DNA from: Sporosarcina obsidiansis
GTDB lineage: Bacteria > Bacillota > Bacilli > Bacillales_A > Planococcaceae
Length of the DNA: 64,000 nt
Assembly: GCF_009651005.1 (NCBI RefSeq)
Contig: NZ_WHVW01000016.1
Span: 1 to 64,000 of the forward strand
Reading direction: 5' to 3'
The notes under the pieces are model-generated. The model saw nothing but the letters and a program-made list of their open reading frames with translations, was not told the origin of the DNA and did no database searches. Below, one piece after another: positions 22,881 to 32,472 of the stretch (position 1 is its first letter; the number at the start of each line of letters is the position of its first letter). The translations under genes and the position numbers were made by a program.

Positions 22881-24371
22881 CTACTTACTATCTAAGATAG
22901 GCAGATTATTTTTTATTATTTGCTTTTCTTCAATACCCACTAACTCGAAAAACTCTTCATTATTCGATTTATATTTCTCATTATTCGCGGTCATTAATGT
23001 AACTAGTACTCCAAAGATTACGGATAATAATACTCCGATTGGGCTAATGAAATGCATTGGTAGATCTATCAGAATACCAATAGAACAATAAACCAAACCT
23101 ACTATCATTGAGGCGATAGCTCCCATGCTATTATACTTTTTCCAGTACAAGGACATTAGAATTGGAATTGCTACCATTCCTGTAAATGTGGAAAGGAAAA
23201 GTAATGAACTTTGAATATTTCCAATGAACATAATCCCTAAAAGCAATGTCGACAGCGCAATTAGAAGTAAAAAAACTCTAGAGATGTATATTTTATATCT
23301 GTCTCCCTTGTCTTTTGCCCAATACCTACTTACAACATCATTCACTATTATAGATACTGCTGAATTCCATACCGCAATCATTGTGCTTATTCCAACCATT
23401 AACAGTGTCACAAGCAAAAAACCTTGAATGACAGGGCTTGCATAACTATTTATAAGAAGTGGTAATGATTGTTCGGGGTTTGCCAAATTAGGAAAGACAA
23501 CTCTCGAAAGCATAGTTGCAAGTACAACTATTCCATAAAGAGCAACGATAAAGAAAGTGTTTAGCAACATTGCTTTGTATGCGATGTTTTCATTTTTAGC
23601 TGAAAATATACGCTGACCGTACCAAGGGGCAGCAATATATAGAAAGGTAATTTGAAGTCCCCATGTCATCGCTGTTAAAAAGTTAACATCTGTATCCATA
23701 ACTGGAGCCATAGAGAGTAACTTGGGTTCAAAAACTTGCGATAGACTCCCGAAGCCCCCTGATGCATTATAGGCAATGAACAAAATAGTTGGTATACCTA
23801 GTAATATTAAGATAAAGGCAACGACATCTAGACCTATCGCGGTCATTAGCCCACCTGTAATGCTCAATATTAAACATACTAATACTAGGGCGACTGAGAA
23901 AAATATCGGATCTACTCCGAGTAGCACGCTGCCGATTACAGTAAGCCCTGCTAAATATGAGGCAGGAGCCAACCATGTATAGAATAATGTAATGATTGCA
24001 CTGAAAAACCGAATGACCTCACTGCCTTTTTCGTCTTTAAATCTTCTATCAAAGTACTGAGGTATAGTCGAAATATTCAGTCTCCTATATTTCTTAGCTA
24101 CCGTTAGCGCGTACACTAAAAATACTACTATAAATATTATAGATGTATACCACATACCAACCGTTCCAAATAAATAAGCAACGGAAGCTCCACCGATTAG
24201 TGTCGCGGTATTAAATTCTGCTGCAACCAGTGTGCCTGTAAGTGCGAATAAGCCTGTATTACGACCTGCCAAATTATAGTCCTGATAACTTTTCATGTTT
24301 TTCAGTGTCGCGATGGAGACCATTACCAGTATACCGAGAAATAATAAAACCATAATATATTTTATAACCAT
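22881..24371 (-). CDS. sodium:solute symporter family transporter (SSS)
   Basis: A 496-residue protein with about 13 hydrophobic helices. The family marks are visible: DYNLAGRNTG (about 31-40), GTLVAAEFNTATLIGGA (about 47-63) and TGGLMTAIGLDVVAFI (about 180-195). It imports an organic solute with Na+. Last gene of the leftward catabolic cluster, 88 nt after the aldehyde dehydrogenase; the substrate is presumably the compound processed by the upstream enzymes. Confidence 0.85.
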   Translation of the reverse strand: MVIKYIMVLLFLGILVMVSIATLKNMKSYQDYNLAGRNTGLFALTGTLVAAEFNTATLIGGASVAYLFGTVGMWYTSIIFIVVFLVYALTVAKKYRRLNISTIPQYFDRRFKDEKGSEVIRFFSAIITLFYTWLAPASYLAGLTVIGSVLLGVDPIFFSVALVLVCLILSITGGLMTAIGLDVVAFILILLGIPTILFIAYNASGGFGSLSQVFEPKLLSMAPVMDTDVNFLTAMTWGLQITFLYIAAPWYGQRIFSAKNENIAYKAMLLNTFFIVALYGIVVLATMLSRVVFPNLANPEQSLPLLINSYASPVIQGFLLVTLLMVGISTMIAVWNSAVSIIVNDVVSRYWAKDKGDRYKIYISRVFLLLIALSTLLLGIMFIGNIQSSLLFLSTFTGMVAIPILMSLYWKKYNSMGAIASMIVGLVYCSIGILIDLPMHFISPIGVLLSVIFGVLVTLMTANNEKYKSNNEEFFELVGIEEKQIIKNNLPILDSK

Positions 24372-24459
24372 AGAATCCCTCCATTTTTTTGTAAAGAAAA
24401 AGCTAGTAAAGAGGAAGTTTACTAGCCTTTTCTATTTCATTCATAATCTACTGTTCATT

Positions 24460-25944
24460 TTAGTCTAGACTGACCCAGATACTTTTGACCTCTGTGTAAT
24501 TTTCCAGAGCATAAGATCCCATTTCTCTTCCGAACCCCGAATTCTTATATCCACCAAAAGGTGATGCAGGATCCGTTGCATTATAACAATTAATCCATAC
24601 AGAACCTGATTTTAATCTATTAGCCATGTTATGAGCCCTAGTTATATTTTGAGTCCAAATGCCAGCACCTAAACCATATGCAGAGTTATTGGCACGTTCT
24701 AACGCTTCTTGTTCACTTTCCACTTTAGAGACCACCAATACGGGACCAAAGATTTCTTCTTTTGAAATTCGCATATCGTCTTTTACATCCGCGAAAATTG
24801 TAGGTTCTACAAAGCATCCTTGATCCAATGCTTTACCGCCGCAGATAAGTTTAGCGCCTTCGGCTTTTCCTAATTCAATATAGTTCATCACTTGGTCTTT
24901 TTGCTCTTGTGACACAAGCGAGCCCATAGTATTACCTGATTGTAACCCCGAACCTAATTTCACATCTTTCGTTAGAGAAACCAGTCTTTCCATAAACTCA
25001 TCATAAATACTGGAGTGCACATAAGCTCTTGATCCAGCACTACAAACTTCGCCTTGGTTATACATAATACCTGCAAATACTCCGTTTGCAGCTTTTTCTA
25101 CATTTGCATCATCCAAAACAATATTCGGGGATTTTCCACCAAGTTCCAAAGTTACTCGTTTCATTGTATTCGCTGCTTCTTTCATAATAATTTTCCCTAC
25201 TTCAGTAGAACCCGTGAAGGCAATCTTGTCTACCGAAGGATGTTTCACTAATGCGGAACCAGTATTTTCTCCATGTCCATTTACAATATTTATTACTCCT
25301 TTAGGGAAACCTGCCTCTTGAATTAATTTAGCTAAATAAAGTGCAGATAGCGGTGTCTGTTCTGCCGGCTTTAATACTACTGTACAGCCTGTTGCAAGGG
25401 CTGGCGCAATTTTCCACGCAGCCATCATGAATGGGAAATTCCATGGTATGATTTGTCCAACTACACCAATGGGCTCATGCCGAGTATAATTCAAAAAGTT
25501 ACCATTAACTGGGATGTGTTGCCCAACCAATTTACTTGCCCATCCGCTGAAATATTTAAATTGCCCAATAGCATTTGGTAAATCATTTTCCAAGAGCTCA
25601 GACATCGGTTTACCATTATCTAAGCTATCGATTTCGGCAATATATTGTTTGTGTTCTTCAATTAATAAAGCGAGTTTATATATCAAATCTCCGCGTTCCA
25701 GTGGGGTCATCGTAGACCATGGACCGTTTTCGAAAGCATTTTTAGCAGCTTGTACAGCTCGATCTATATCTTTTTCGGAAGCTTCATGAATATCTGCTAA
25801 GACTTCATTGTTTGCAGGATTTAATGTGTGAAACGTTTTCCCATCAGTGGAAGAAACAAATTCACCATTAATAAACAACTTTTTTTCTTCTTTAAGAAAA
25901 TCTGATACTACTTGAGATAGCTTAATTGTTTGTATAGTATTCAT
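24460..25944 (-). CDS. NAD(P)+-dependent aldehyde dehydrogenase
   Basis: A 494-residue ALDH superfamily enzyme. Cofactor motif FTGSTEVGK (about 240-248), catalytic glutamate in LELGGKSPNIV (about 264-274) and the nucleophile cysteine in NQGEVCSAGSR (about 293-303). N-terminal LFINGEFVSSTDGKTF is typical of betaine-aldehyde/DhaS-type enzymes. AGGAGAG precedes the ATG. Acts after the Fe-alcohol dehydrogenase, turning its aldehyde into an acid. Confidence 0.92.
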   Translation of the reverse strand: MNTIQTIKLSQVVSDFLKEEKKLFINGEFVSSTDGKTFHTLNPANNEVLADIHEASEKDIDRAVQAAKNAFENGPWSTMTPLERGDLIYKLALLIEEHKQYIAEIDSLDNGKPMSELLENDLPNAIGQFKYFSGWASKLVGQHIPVNGNFLNYTRHEPIGVVGQIIPWNFPFMMAAWKIAPALATGCTVVLKPAEQTPLSALYLAKLIQEAGFPKGVINIVNGHGENTGSALVKHPSVDKIAFTGSTEVGKIIMKEAANTMKRVTLELGGKSPNIVLDDANVEKAANGVFAGIMYNQGEVCSAGSRAYVHSSIYDEFMERLVSLTKDVKLGSGLQSGNTMGSLVSQEQKDQVMNYIELGKAEGAKLICGGKALDQGCFVEPTIFADVKDDMRISKEEIFGPVLVVSKVESEQEALERANNSAYGLGAGIWTQNITRAHNMANRLKSGSVWINCYNATDPASPFGGYKNSGFGREMGSYALENYTEVKSIWVSLD

Positions 25945-25967
25945 GAAAATCTCTCCTTTTATTTGGT

Positions 25968-27140
25968 TTATATAGCCTTATTCAAAATTGCTACTATGTC
26001 CTTTTTAGTGGCGCGGCGCGGATTCGCTCCCATATATAGTTCATCATTAAATGCAATATCCGTTAGAACGTCAATGCTCTCCTTACTTACACCGATTTCA
26101 CCTAGTTTCTCAGGAATTCCTACTTCTTTAGTTAATTCTTTTACTCTTTTCACGCCAGCTTTGGCAGCATCCTCAGTAGACATTCCCGAAGTATTAACAC
26201 GTAAAGCTTGAGCGATATCTGCAAATTTCTTTGGATTGGCAATCCAATTGTATTCAAGAACATAAGGGAGAAGTATTGCATTTACAATCCCATGGGGAGC
26301 ATCATATTGTGCTCCAATAGCATGAGAAATACCATGGACCAGTCCAAGACCCCCGTTCGACATACCAATCCCTGTTGTAGTGCTAGCTTGGATCATTCGA
26401 TTCATAGCAGAAGTATTGGTTGTATCCGAAGAAGCTTCTAAAATAGCTTCACTGATTACACGAACCGCATGAAGGTTTAATGCGTCTGTTATGATAGATC
26501 CGTTGCGTGAAACATATCCCTCAATAGCATGTGTCAGAGCATCCATCCCAGTTGAAGCAACAAGCGAACCAGGCATGCCTACTAATAATTCACCATCTAG
26601 AATTGCCGCCTTAGGAAATAACCCTTCACCGAAAACCAATTTTTTTGTTTTCAATTCGCTATTGTCTACAGTAATAACACTGGCATGTCCACCTTCACTG
26701 CCTGTTCCAACTGTTGTAGCAACAGCGAATACTGGAAGTGGTTCATTGGTATAAAGATCAAAGCCGAAATATTCGTCGATAGATCCTCCATTTGTGAAAA
26801 GTACAGCCAATGCTTTTGCTGCATCCACAACACTGCCTCCGCCTACTGCGATAATATTCTGAATACCGTCATTCTTATATTTCTCATAAATTGCGTTTGT
26901 TCCAGTTACGTTTGGATTAGGTTTAATATCATTAAAGATTTGTGATTTACTTTCTATATCCGGAAGACTATCAATAACTTTCTGAAGAATACCAGCTCCT
27001 TCTATACCTTTATCTGTCACGAATAAAAAGTTTCCATCTAAACCATATTTCTTAATCGCGTCCTTCAAAGATTTTAAACTTCCTGATCCTGTATAAAGTG
27101 TCGTTTTCGCCATAAACTCCATATTGTTAAATTCATTCAT
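25968..27140 (-). CDS. iron-containing alcohol dehydrogenase
   Basis: A 390-residue group III alcohol dehydrogenase. The NAD-binding GGGSVVDAAKA (about 99-109) and metal ligands in MDALTHAIEGY (about 197-207), HGISHAIGA and DAPHG (about 267-282) are visible. It overlaps the M20 hydrolase by 8 nt, so translation is coupled. Likely step: oxidation of an alcohol released by the hydrolase to an aldehyde. Confidence 0.92.
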   Translation of the reverse strand: MNEFNNMEFMAKTTLYTGSGSLKSLKDAIKKYGLDGNFLFVTDKGIEGAGILQKVIDSLPDIESKSQIFNDIKPNPNVTGTNAIYEKYKNDGIQNIIAVGGGSVVDAAKALAVLFTNGGSIDEYFGFDLYTNEPLPVFAVATTVGTGSEGGHASVITVDNSELKTKKLVFGEGLFPKAAILDGELLVGMPGSLVASTGMDALTHAIEGYVSRNGSIITDALNLHAVRVISEAILEASSDTTNTSAMNRMIQASTTTGIGMSNGGLGLVHGISHAIGAQYDAPHGIVNAILLPYVLEYNWIANPKKFADIAQALRVNTSGMSTEDAAKAGVKRVKELTKEVGIPEKLGEIGVSKESIDVLTDIAFNDELYMGANPRRATKKDIVAILNKAI

Positions 27141-28317
27141 TGATCTGCATCCCCATTTCCTTTATTATTTGACTCTCTTGATATAAATCTACTGCTTTAA
27201 GATAAAATTTTACGGATTTCTCTAAATCATGAATTGAAATAGATTCATCAGGTTGGTGTGCTAGGGCTGTATCGCCAGCTCCAAAGATTAAAATGGGACA
27301 ATCAAAATGTTTTCTAAAAATAGAACCATCTGTGTAATAGTTAGCACCTTTACTTTCCATTCCTTTTCCATACATTTCTTGATTTACTTCCTTTAACTTC
27401 TCAATGAAATCGCTTTCATTTTTGTTTTTTAAAGGTTCTATATTATGAAGAATAGTGTAATCTGCTTTAAAACCAAGCTGTTCTTTTGACAAGTTTTTTA
27501 AAACACTGTCAATTTTATTCATGATGGAATGATTTTGTTTAGCTGTCACTGTGCGAAAATCTAAATTAACCGAACAAGAGTCGGGTATTACATTTGTAGC
27601 AACACCACCATTAATTATATTAATACTTTGAGTCATGGTTCCCAATAATTCATCTATATCATTTAATTTCAATTGTTTTATTTTAGTTAGAATACTGATC
27701 ATTGAATCAATCGCATTAATGCCTTCGCTTGGCATGGATCCATGAGCCGTCTTTCCATATGTCTTAATTTCAATCCATAAAGCACCTTTATGCGCAACAT
27801 ATAAATCTAAACCACTCGGTTCGGCAATTATAATAGCTCCAGGATCTTCAATTAAACCTTGTTTGACTGCCGCTTGGGCACCCAGACAATCAACTTCTTC
27901 TCCGACCGTACCTACGAAAACAATATCTTGTTCTAAATTATAATTACTTTCTTTCAAAATTATCATCGTTTCAAGAAAAGCTGCAATTCCGCCTTTCATA
28001 TCCGTTGTACCCCTGCCATAAATCCGACCATCTCTAATTTCTGCTCCAAAAGGGTCGGTTGTCCAAGGCTGTTCACCGATTGGCACTGTATCTAAATGCC
28101 CGTTGAAATAAATCTTTTTTTGCGTTGGGTTTCTTCCTCTTAGGATCACGACAATATTTGTGCGATCCTTTTCAACTTGATACAATTTGCATTCCAAACC
28201 ATAAGTTGAAATTGTATTGCAAAGTAATTCTGCTAACTTTTGCTCATCGCCTGGAGGATTAACAGTGTTGATCTTCACCATATCCTGTAAAAGGCTGACC
28301 ATCCTATTAGAATTCAT
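27133..28317 (-). CDS. M20-family metallo-amidohydrolase (ArgE/DapE type)
   Basis: A 394-residue zinc hydrolase: NGHLDTVP (about 72-79, first zinc ligand and catalytic D), GRGTTDMKGG (bridging D), TVGEEVD (catalytic and ligand E) and a C-terminal AHQPDE (last H). A dimerisation domain lies between (HGSMPSEGINAID). The family removes acyl groups from amino compounds. First gene of the leftward cluster; it probably cleaves the imported amide. Confidence 0.9.
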   Translation of the reverse strand: MNSNRMVSLLQDMVKINTVNPPGDEQKLAELLCNTISTYGLECKLYQVEKDRTNIVVILRGRNPTQKKIYFNGHLDTVPIGEQPWTTDPFGAEIRDGRIYGRGTTDMKGGIAAFLETMIILKESNYNLEQDIVFVGTVGEEVDCLGAQAAVKQGLIEDPGAIIIAEPSGLDLYVAHKGALWIEIKTYGKTAHGSMPSEGINAIDSMISILTKIKQLKLNDIDELLGTMTQSINIINGGVATNVIPDSCSVNLDFRTVTAKQNHSIMNKIDSVLKNLSKEQLGFKADYTILHNIEPLKNKNESDFIEKLKEVNQEMYGKGMESKGANYYTDGSIFRKHFDCPILIFGAGDTALAHQPDESISIHDLEKSVKFYLKAVDLYQESQIIKEMGMQINE

Positions 28318-28459
28318 ATAGCAATCAACTCCTAAATTTCAGATAAAATAAACTAATTAATCTATTTACCTGTTAGACACACTATATATCAGCTATAATT
28401 GTACATGTCTACAAAATTAATGGATTTCTATTGTGTTTATGAACAAAGAGGTGAAGACA
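28318..28459. promoter_or_regulatory. divergent promoter region of the catabolic island
   Basis: 142 bp between the M20 and PucR genes. TATAAT (28394-28399) points to the PucR gene. TAGACA (28374-28379) and TGTCTA (28406-28411) form a spaced inverted repeat that could bind the PucR-type activator and control both directions. Confidence 0.4.
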
Positions 28460-30043
28460 ATGCTATTTAAAGAACTTATAAAATTAAATTCACTTAAAGA
28501 CTCTAAGGTATTAACTATTTGTCCATTAACTTCTTCTATACAAAATGTGACTTTTATTGATTCACCAGACGGAGATCGTTGGATTAAAGAAGGAGACTTT
28601 GTCTTAACAACTGGTTATTTTGCTTCTGGAACGGATGATTGGGAAGATAAGTTTTACGAGTTTATTAAAAAACTAATAGGACATAAAGGGTTTGGCTTAG
28701 GCGTAAAAATCGGTAGACACATTCCTTACCTGCCTACTAAAGTCCAAAAGTATGCGATAGAACACAATTTCCCGATTTTTGAGCTGAATAATGAATTAGC
28801 ATGGTCGGATTTTTTATGGGAGATCACTAACGCTTTATCTCAAGCGAAAGATCATGAAATTCATCAATTAAATACTATTTACGAAAAATTTCATAAACAT
28901 TTGAAATGTAAAGGTACTATCCAACAGTTAGCGGAGGTTCTATTTAGTATTATTAAAATTCCATTAACTATTTATATTAAGAGCATGAATGTAAGAATTG
29001 ATTACCCAAACGAACCTACCCTGAAAATAAATTTAGATTATTTGATTAGTACAGCTTTTTATGGAATTAGCAATGACATCCAAACAGTAAAATACGACGA
29101 AAATATCTTTACAATCAAATGGATTAATGAAAAAAATATATTGGAGGGGGGTATATTTATTTGGTCAGAAAACACTAAAATAACCCCTAAGATCAAAATT
29201 GCCGTGGAACAAACGGCAATTATTGCAAACTTAGAAGTAGAAAATCAAAATATAGTAGCGGCTTTGGAACAAAGACATATTAATAATTTTATTTTAGAGC
29301 TTATAAATGGTACATTTGAGTCAAATTACTATGTAGAAGATAAAATGAAAAAATTGGGTTTTGAGATAATGAATCAATATCGTTTGATTTTAATTAATAT
29401 TGAACATGACAATGAAACCTATAAAGAGAACCTGATGAAAGAAGTGAAACATCTTAAAAATATTAATTTTAATTTGATTTTAGTAGGGAGAAATTACGAC
29501 AGTGACTTTACCATGCTTATACCCGAAGAGATATTTGATGTTTCTGTTAAAGAACTCTTATATTTCGTTAATACTAGATATTCAAATATTGAAATAAGAT
29601 GTGGTTCAAGTCGCCCCTACCCTTTACTAGAACTTTCGAAAGCAAATAGAGAAGCTAAAGTATCTGTCTTGATATCAAAAGAAAATAAAACACATGCAAG
29701 TCGTTTGATCTTCACGAGATTTGAAGAACTGCATTTAGAAAGAATCATATTTTCAGAATCTCCAATTGAAGAGGCCAAACAAATATATGACGAAACACTT
29801 GAGAAAATAAAAATTCACGATCAAGTTTATAACACTGATTTACTACATACATTACATTTATATTATAAATGTGATCTTAATATAGAAAGAACTAGCCAAA
29901 TGTTATTTATTCATAAGAACACAGTAAGATATAGATTAAAATCTATTTCAAAAATTCTAGATTTAAACTTAGATTTAATTGATACAATGCTCCTTCTCAA
30001 AATCGCATTTACATACTATCACTTTAAGGGCAACTATAATTAA
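28460..30043 (+). CDS. PucR-family transcriptional activator
   Basis: A 527-residue regulator with an N-terminal PucR ligand-binding domain (about 1-125; GDFVLTTGYF, FGLGVKIGRH, PIFELNNELAW) and a C-terminal helix-turn-helix_30 (YKCDLNIERTSQMLFIHKNT then VRYRLKSI, about 470-500). AGAGGTGAAG before the ATG at 28460 decides the start over the frame opening at 28433. Divergent from the enzyme cluster, which it most likely activates when the substrate is present. Confidence 0.87.
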   Translation: MLFKELIKLNSLKDSKVLTICPLTSSIQNVTFIDSPDGDRWIKEGDFVLTTGYFASGTDDWEDKFYEFIKKLIGHKGFGLGVKIGRHIPYLPTKVQKYAIEHNFPIFELNNELAWSDFLWEITNALSQAKDHEIHQLNTIYEKFHKHLKCKGTIQQLAEVLFSIIKIPLTIYIKSMNVRIDYPNEPTLKINLDYLISTAFYGISNDIQTVKYDENIFTIKWINEKNILEGGIFIWSENTKITPKIKIAVEQTAIIANLEVENQNIVAALEQRHINNFILELINGTFESNYYVEDKMKKLGFEIMNQYRLILINIEHDNETYKENLMKEVKHLKNINFNLILVGRNYDSDFTMLIPEEIFDVSVKELLYFVNTRYSNIEIRCGSSRPYPLLELSKANREAKVSVLISKENKTHASRLIFTRFEELHLERIIFSESPIEEAKQIYDETLEKIKIHDQVYNTDLLHTLHLYYKCDLNIERTSQMLFIHKNTVRYRLKSISKILDLNLDLIDTMLLLKIAFTYYHFKGNYN

Positions 30044-30075
30044 TTTCAACAAAGGTATTAGGTCCAAATTTCAAA

Positions 30076-30121
30076 GTACCAGGTCCCGAAACAATCCTGA
30101 ATTGTGAGGGGACCTGGTACC
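30076..30121. repeat. GGTACC-family hairpin (copy B), terminator of the pucR gene
   Basis: GTACCAGGTCCC (30076-30087) pairs with GGGACCTGGTAC (30109-30120), with inner ACAAT/ATTGT. A partial extra left arm (GGTATTAGGTCC, 30054-30065) precedes it, which hints at a nested or duplicated insertion. Confidence 0.72.
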
Positions 30122-30149
30122 TTTAATTCCTTAAATATTTTTTATTGTA

Positions 30150-30251
30150 TTCACTACCTTGATTGCCAATAAGGGATTTTGAATATAAAATACTATAACA
30201 ACTCCCCATGTTTATACATTCGCAAAGTTTCTCATACTTTACATTAACATT
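30150..30251. repeat. right direct repeat bracketing the catabolic island
   Basis: Diverged copy of 22695-22822, same orientation; it forms the leader of the RNase H-family gene. See the left copy for shared blocks. Confidence 0.6.
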
Positions 30252-30283
30252 CGTAAATAGAAACGAATACAGGAGGAATGGCC

Positions 30284-30937
30284 ATGCAGGTTGTAATTGA
30301 ATGGACATATAAATCACCAAAGGGAAAAATCACGGTCTTTCAGTCGGAAGAAATGCCCGCGGAAGAGGCGGTTTTGATTGCGGAGGATGTAGAGAAGACC
30401 GGTCGTGTGAAGCACCTATCTTTTGTCGATCAACATGACAGTTCGTGGTCGCTAAAGGAATTGAAGGGTTATTTGAAAGGTATTGAGACTACTCCGCACA
30501 ACATTACGGTCTATTTTGATGGAGGATTTGATTGGGAGCAGAAGATGGCGGGTCTCGGCTGCGTCATTTATTACGATCAAAATGGAAAATCGTACAGAGT
30601 AAGAAAAAATGCAGCTGTCCATGGATTGACATCGAATAATGAAGCGGAATATGCTGCTCTTCATCTCTGTTTGCAGGAGTTGGAGATTCTCGGAGTTCAC
30701 CACTTACCTGTTCGGGTTCTTGGAGATTCGCGAGTCGTGATTCATCATGTAACGGAAGAGTGGCCAGTTATTGAAGAAGAGCTATATAGCTGGGCCAATA
30801 AAATCGAGGCAAAAATGGAGGCGCTTGGACTCCAGCCGCAGTATGAACTCATTTCCAGAAAAGCGAATGGTGAAGCAGACAGACTGGCTACACAGGCGAT
30901 CGCTGGTGTAGAAATCATGGCAACTATTGAAAAATGA
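30284..30937 (+). CDS. RNase H-fold protein (YpdQ/YpeP-like)
   Basis: A 217-residue protein. The N-terminal 65 residues are a small domain found in Firmicute homologues; the RNase HI fold follows: DGGF (about 76-79), NNEAEYAAL (E about 112), GDSRVVI (D about 138) and NGEADRLA (D about 192), giving the D-E-D-D catalytic set. The second ATG has the right distance from AGGAGG. Probable role: removal of RNA from RNA:DNA hybrids. Terminator at 30962. Confidence 0.82.
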   Translation: MQVVIEWTYKSPKGKITVFQSEEMPAEEAVLIAEDVEKTGRVKHLSFVDQHDSSWSLKELKGYLKGIETTPHNITVYFDGGFDWEQKMAGLGCVIYYDQNGKSYRVRKNAAVHGLTSNNEAEYAALHLCLQELEILGVHHLPVRVLGDSRVVIHHVTEEWPVIEEELYSWANKIEAKMEALGLQPQYELISRKANGEADRLATQAIAGVEIMATIEK

Positions 30938-30961
30938 GCAGGAACGATAACGCAAAAAAGA

Positions 30962-30994
30962 GTTCTAATCAACCTGAACCCTGTCGATTAGAAC
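30962..30994. terminator. stem-loop between convergent genes
   Basis: GTTCTAATC (30962-30970) pairs with GATTAGAAC (30986-30994). It lies between the RNase H gene and the oppositely oriented CMD gene and can serve both. Confidence 0.6.
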
Positions 30995-31012
30995 CTTCAT
31001 GTGAAAGTGGAG

Positions 31013-31426
31013 TTAATTATCATCAGTTGCCGTAATAGAAACTCCGCGTTCTGCAAATACTTTTTGTGCAACAGCTAACGCATTCAGCACACTTGGGAAA
31101 CCTGTATACGGGATCAGGTGCATGATGCAGCCGATGATTTCGTCAGGTGTCAATCCGACGTCGAGACCCGTCTTAATATGCATTTGAATCTGCGGCTTTC
31201 CTTGTGCAACAAGTGCCGTGATCGTTGTAAGGACTTTTTGTTTATTGTCTAGTCCAGGACGCGAATAAATATCTCCAAACGCAAATTCCACAACATATTT
31301 GGTTAAGTCAGGCGCCACATCCTTAAAACTCTCACCAATCTCCATATCCCCCGCTGGATTGTCTTCACCGGATAATGTAAGTTCCATTAATTTTTCTAGA
31401 CCACGCTGATAACGATCTTCTGCCAT
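31013..31426 (-). CDS. carboxymuconolactone decarboxylase-like protein
   Basis: A 137-residue all-helical protein of the CMD/AhpD superfamily: DRYQRGLEKL at the start, SRPGLDNKQKVLTTITAL (about 55-72), then HIKTGLDVGLTPDEIIGCIM and YTGFPSVLNAL. No CxxC pair is present, so it resembles the decarboxylase branch rather than the AhpD peroxidase branch. The biochemical role is not evident from context. GGAGGTT precedes the ATG. Confidence 0.82.
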   Translation of the reverse strand: MAEDRYQRGLEKLMELTLSGEDNPAGDMEIGESFKDVAPDLTKYVVEFAFGDIYSRPGLDNKQKVLTTITALVAQGKPQIQMHIKTGLDVGLTPDEIIGCIMHLIPYTGFPSVLNALAVAQKVFAERGVSITATDDN

Positions 31427-31682
31427 ATGTAATAACCTCCCTGATAGTTTGATTCGCCATTTTGTCTACTATGCAGAGCTTTCTATGGTGAGGTCAAATG
31501 GCGTCAATACTATTCATTGTAACAAAGTTTGCTAGAAACCCAAGTGTTGTGATCATTCTTACTAGGAGGCACGATGTGGACATGGTCCTATACTGAAACG
31601 GTCCGTAAGAACTGAATTCATTTCCGAAAGTCGTCACTTCGTTTATACTTGAATTACATGATGAACAATGGAGGCTAGCACT

Positions 31683-31982
31683 TTGGATTACAAAAATATC
31701 GATCAACAAATTATCCAGAAATATAAAGAGGACGAGACACTGATGATCCGCCTGTTTGTAAAGTGGTGCGCGAATCATCAGCTAGAACCACAAATATTGT
31801 ACCAAAAAGCATACCCATCGCAATCGGTAAATTCTGCCTTGATGGAAGTCGTGGAAAGTGATGATGGATTTGAGGAATTGCACATAGACAACGAAACGAT
31901 GTTGGATGTCTTGCAATTGTTTGGAAATGACGATTTGGCGTTTGTGGTGGCTGATGAAATAGAGAATTTTAAAAGCATATAA
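31683..31982 (+). CDS. 99-aa acidic protein, unknown
   Basis: Starts at TTG (31683) with GGAGG 8 nt upstream; the ATG at 31668 overlaps the ribosome site. Helical, acidic protein (DYKNIDQQIIQKYKEDETLM). Well-formed terminator just after the stop. No family recognised; probably a conserved host gene. Confidence 0.65.
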   Translation: MDYKNIDQQIIQKYKEDETLMIRLFVKWCANHQLEPQILYQKAYPSQSVNSALMEVVESDDGFEELHIDNETMLDVLQLFGNDDLAFVVADEIENFKSI

Positions 31983-31983
31983 A

Positions 31984-32012
31984 AAAGACCCTACCAAGTA
32001 GGGTCTTTTTTT
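31984..32012. terminator. strong bidirectional terminator
   Basis: AAAGACCCTAC/GTAGGGTCTTT around CAA, followed by more T. Ends the 31683 gene and, from the other side, the cold-shock gene. Confidence 0.9.
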
Positions 32013-32020
32013 AGCTATTA

Positions 32021-32221
32021 TTAAGCTTTTTGAACGTTTGTAGCTTGTAGGCCACGTTGTCCTTGTTCAATGTCAAATGTTACGCTTTGACCTTCGTCTA
32101 AAGATTTGAAACCGTCGCTTTGGATTGCTGAGAAATGTACGAATACGTCCTCTCCTGCTTCACGCTCGATAAAACCAAAACCTTTTTCTGCATTAAACCA
32201 CTTAACTGTACCTTGTTCCAT
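32021..32221 (-). CDS. cold-shock protein (CspB/CspD family)
   Basis: A 66-residue OB-fold RNA chaperone. RNP1 KGFGFIE (about 13-19) and RNP2 VFVHFSAI (about 26-33) are intact. AGGAGG precedes the ATG. Binds single-stranded nucleic acid and helps translation in the cold. 32222-32472 upstream is a long AT-rich stretch, consistent with a promoter and leader; no specific element was identified. Confidence 0.95.
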   Translation of the reverse strand: MEQGTVKWFNAEKGFGFIEREAGEDVFVHFSAIQSDGFKSLDEGQSVTFDIEQGQRGLQATNVQKA

Positions 32222-32472
32222 AATTGTTGCCTCCTAGTGCGGATCTCCACACATTATATTACTATCCCTGCTCAAATACCTTAGACGAAAAACAAAATCT
32301 TTTCTCAATCTGAAACGAACAAAAATAATTCTTCTTTAGAATAACAGATATAATTTTAAATAGCAACTAATATGATTCTTACTTCTAATAAAACTTCTAA
32401 TAAAGAATGGCCTTATGTAGATAAAGTGCAATTCCTTGTTATAGAATTGCGCCCGATCGCTGATCAAATTGA

